Below are positions 62,649 to 64,000 of a DNA stretch of 64,000 nucleotides, piece after piece. The DNA is from Leptolinea tardivitalis (lineage in GTDB: Bacteria > Chloroflexota > Anaerolineae > Anaerolineales > Anaerolineaceae), in contig NZ_BBYA01000003.1 of assembly GCF_001050275.1 (NCBI RefSeq), positions 62,001 through 126,000 of the forward strand, given 5' to 3'. Under the pieces are notes generated by a model that made no database searches, was not told the origin of the DNA, and saw nothing but the letters and a program-made list of their open reading frames with translations. Every line of letters starts with the position of its first letter. Position 1 is the stretch's first letter. The position numbers and the translations under genes were made by a program.

Positions 62649-62686
62649 AAAAAGTTCGACCTGAAATAAGTCAGGTCGAACTTTTT
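62649..62686. terminator. Bidirectional terminator between rnhB and the ATPase gene
   Basis: 16-bp perfect stem AAAAAGTTCGACCTGA / TCAGGTCGAACTTTTT with a 6-nt loop, with T/A runs on both sides. Confidence 0.95.
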
Positions 62687-62706
62687 GAAATCTTTTTTGC
62701 TACAGA

Positions 62707-64000
62707 TCAATCGCGGCTAAAAACAAACCGTTTAATCAGTTCTGCGGCCGCGAAGGGGATCAGGAAGAGCGGCACGACTTCCAACCACTCTTCAAGTAGC
62801 AATGGTTGTGTGTTGAAGATCGGGTTCAAGAACGGAACATAAACGACGAACATGACCAGTAGGAATGAGGCCAGTACTGCCAGGTTCATCCACTTGTTGG
62901 AGAAGAAACCGATCTTGAAGACTGAATAACGTTCTGAACGGGCGGCGTATGCGCGGATCAATTCAGAGAGGCTCAAAGTCACAAATGCCATGGTATGGGC
63001 CATGGTGAAATCCATATTTTGATCGAAGATCATATCAATTGTTTGACCATTTACCATAAGGAAGCCGATGATATAAGCAGACAGGGTGGTGCAGGTATCA
63101 ACCACCGTCTGGATGGCCACACCAATCGCCATTTTTTTGTTGATGATCGGTTCATTCGTGGGACGTGGTTTCTGATCCATCAGGTCCGGGTCGCCCTTTT
63201 CAGTTCCCAGCGCTAATGCCGGAGCGCCATCCGAAACCAGGTTTAACCAGAGCAGTTGTATGGCCGTCAGTGGAGAACCCAGTCCCAATAGCGTGGGGAT
63301 GAAGATGATCAGGATTTCTGCCAGGTTGCAGGAGATCAAGAAGTAAACAAATTTGCGGATGTTGCTGTAGATTACACGGCCCTGTTCAACGGCAGCCACG
63401 ATGCTGGCGTAGTTGTCATCCGTCAGCACCATATCAGCCGTTTGTTTGGCCACATCAGTACCGGTGATCCCCATAGCTATGCCGATATCCGCGCGTTTGA
63501 TGGCTGGAGCGTCGTTCACGCCATCGCCGGTCATGGCGACGATTTGCCCGTTGGCGCGCAGTGCGTCAACAATGCGCATTTTGTGTTCGGGTGAAACACG
63601 GGCGTATACGTCTGTCGTGGCTGCGGCTTTGCGCAATTCTTCATCGCTTAATTCATTGATCTGAGCGCCGGTGAAAACGGCATGCCCGGGTTCGATCAAA
63701 CCAATAGATTCCCCAATAGCGCGTGCGGTGTTGGGATAGTCGCCGGTGATCATGACGGTGCGGATGCCTGCGTGCCGGGCTTTTAATAAAGCTGATTTCA
63801 CCTCTGTACGTGGAGGGTCAATCATGCCGATCAGTCCAACAAATACAAGGTCTTCTTCAAGGGCGGTCAGGTTCTCATCACCCGGGTGCGCATCCACGGT
63901 GCGGAAGGCCAGACCAAGAACACGCAACGCATCTTTCGTCATTTTGTCATTGGCGGCAAGCACTCGGGCGCGCATCTCATCATCCATCGGAATGGTTTTT
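62707..64000 (-). CDS. P-type (calcium-type) cation-transporting ATPase, C-terminal part
   Basis: The C-terminal 431 codons of a P-type ATPase; the reading frame is open to the window edge, so the start lies beyond 64000 (the ATG at 63987 is internal). Visible: the VMITGDYPNTARAIGESIG segment of the P domain, MTGDGVNDAPAIKRADIGIAMG (hinge Mg site), and the Cation_ATPase_C transmembrane block (NLVSDGAPALALGTE, then IGFLMVNGQT). It pumps Ca2+ or Mn2+ in related SERCA/PMR1-like enzymes. It needs the missing N-terminal DKTGT region. Confidence 0.93.
   Translation of the reverse strand, partial: KTIPMDDEMRARVLAANDKMTKDALRVLGLAFRTVDAHPGDENLTALEEDLVFVGLIGMIDPPRTEVKSALLKARHAGIRTVMITGDYPNTARAIGESIGLIEPGHAVFTGAQINELSDEELRKAAATTDVYARVSPEHKMRIVDALRANGQIVAMTGDGVNDAPAIKRADIGIAMGITGTDVAKQTADMVLTDDNYASIVAAVEQGRVIYSNIRKFVYFLISCNLAEILIIFIPTLLGLGSPLTAIQLLWLNLVSDGAPALALGTEKGDPDLMDQKPRPTNEPIINKKMAIGVAIQTVVDTCTTLSAYIIGFLMVNGQTIDMIFDQNMDFTMAHTMAFVTLSLSELIRAYAARSERYSVFKIGFFSNKWMNLAVLASFLLVMFVVYVPFLNPIFNTQPLLLEEWLEVVPLFLIPFAAAELIKRFVFSRD

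Overview
The window reads as chromosomal DNA of a moderate-GC bacterium, most likely an anaerobic or microaerotolerant member of the Chloroflexota (class Anaerolineae). This is an inference from the gene mix: many lipoproteins, an A-type flavo-diiron protein with a flavodoxin, a YfhO-like polytopic membrane protein, a GatCAB amidotransferase route and a phosphofructokinase with a PKTIDND motif. No rRNA or species-level marker is present. Three tRNA genes are seen: Leu(CAA), Asn(GTT) and Pro(TGG).

Layout. 0-30 kb is mostly single-gene units: GNAT acetyltransferase, YchF-like GTPase, SurE, a chemoreceptor, YbjQ, MscL with a zinc ribbon, Rrf2, MFS, HutI, an HD phosphohydrolase, a TolB-like lipoprotein, dodecin, an aminotransferase, DegV, flavodoxin and flavo-diiron protein, and a large hybrid histidine kinase. 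At 19.6-20.2 kb there is a chimeric pseudogene. A PRC-barrel protein and two large membrane proteins follow. At 24.6-26 kb a LacI-type regulator and a 77-residue protein share an identical perfect 14-bp operator.

30.4-35.3 kb is a compact integrated mobile element of about 4.9 kb. It is bounded by an imperfect 27-bp direct repeat, one copy of which lies inside tRNA-Asn. It carries a tyrosine recombinase, a Rep_trans replication initiator, an HTH/zinc-ribbon protein, an XRE repressor with a divergent phage-like switch, a PIN-domain toxin with a probable partner, a DUF3467-like protein and a small unknown protein. A striking three-way-junction DNA/RNA structure and a C-rich hairpin lie upstream of rep.

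35.4-40.5 kb is a DNA-repair operon: SbcD-like nuclease, SbcC/YhaN-like ATPase, 3-methyladenine glycosylase I, alkyltransferase-like protein and a TPR-like protein. A penicillin-binding lipoprotein, a phosphatase, a ClbS/DinB-like protein, a deaminase, a methyltransferase, gatB, an aminotransferase, an otherwise unlisted 79-residue gene (probable CTG start) and a sugar nucleotidyltransferase follow. gatCA is separate at 49.9-51.7 kb.

51.8-58.5 kb holds six tandem paralogues of an unrecognised secreted/lipoprotein family with an EF-hand-like DxNxDGR motif. With the mobile element, this is the most interesting part of the window. The right end carries phosphofructokinase, an esterase, tRNA-Pro, a glycosyltransferase, RNase HII and the C-terminal part of a calcium-type P-type ATPase that runs off the window.
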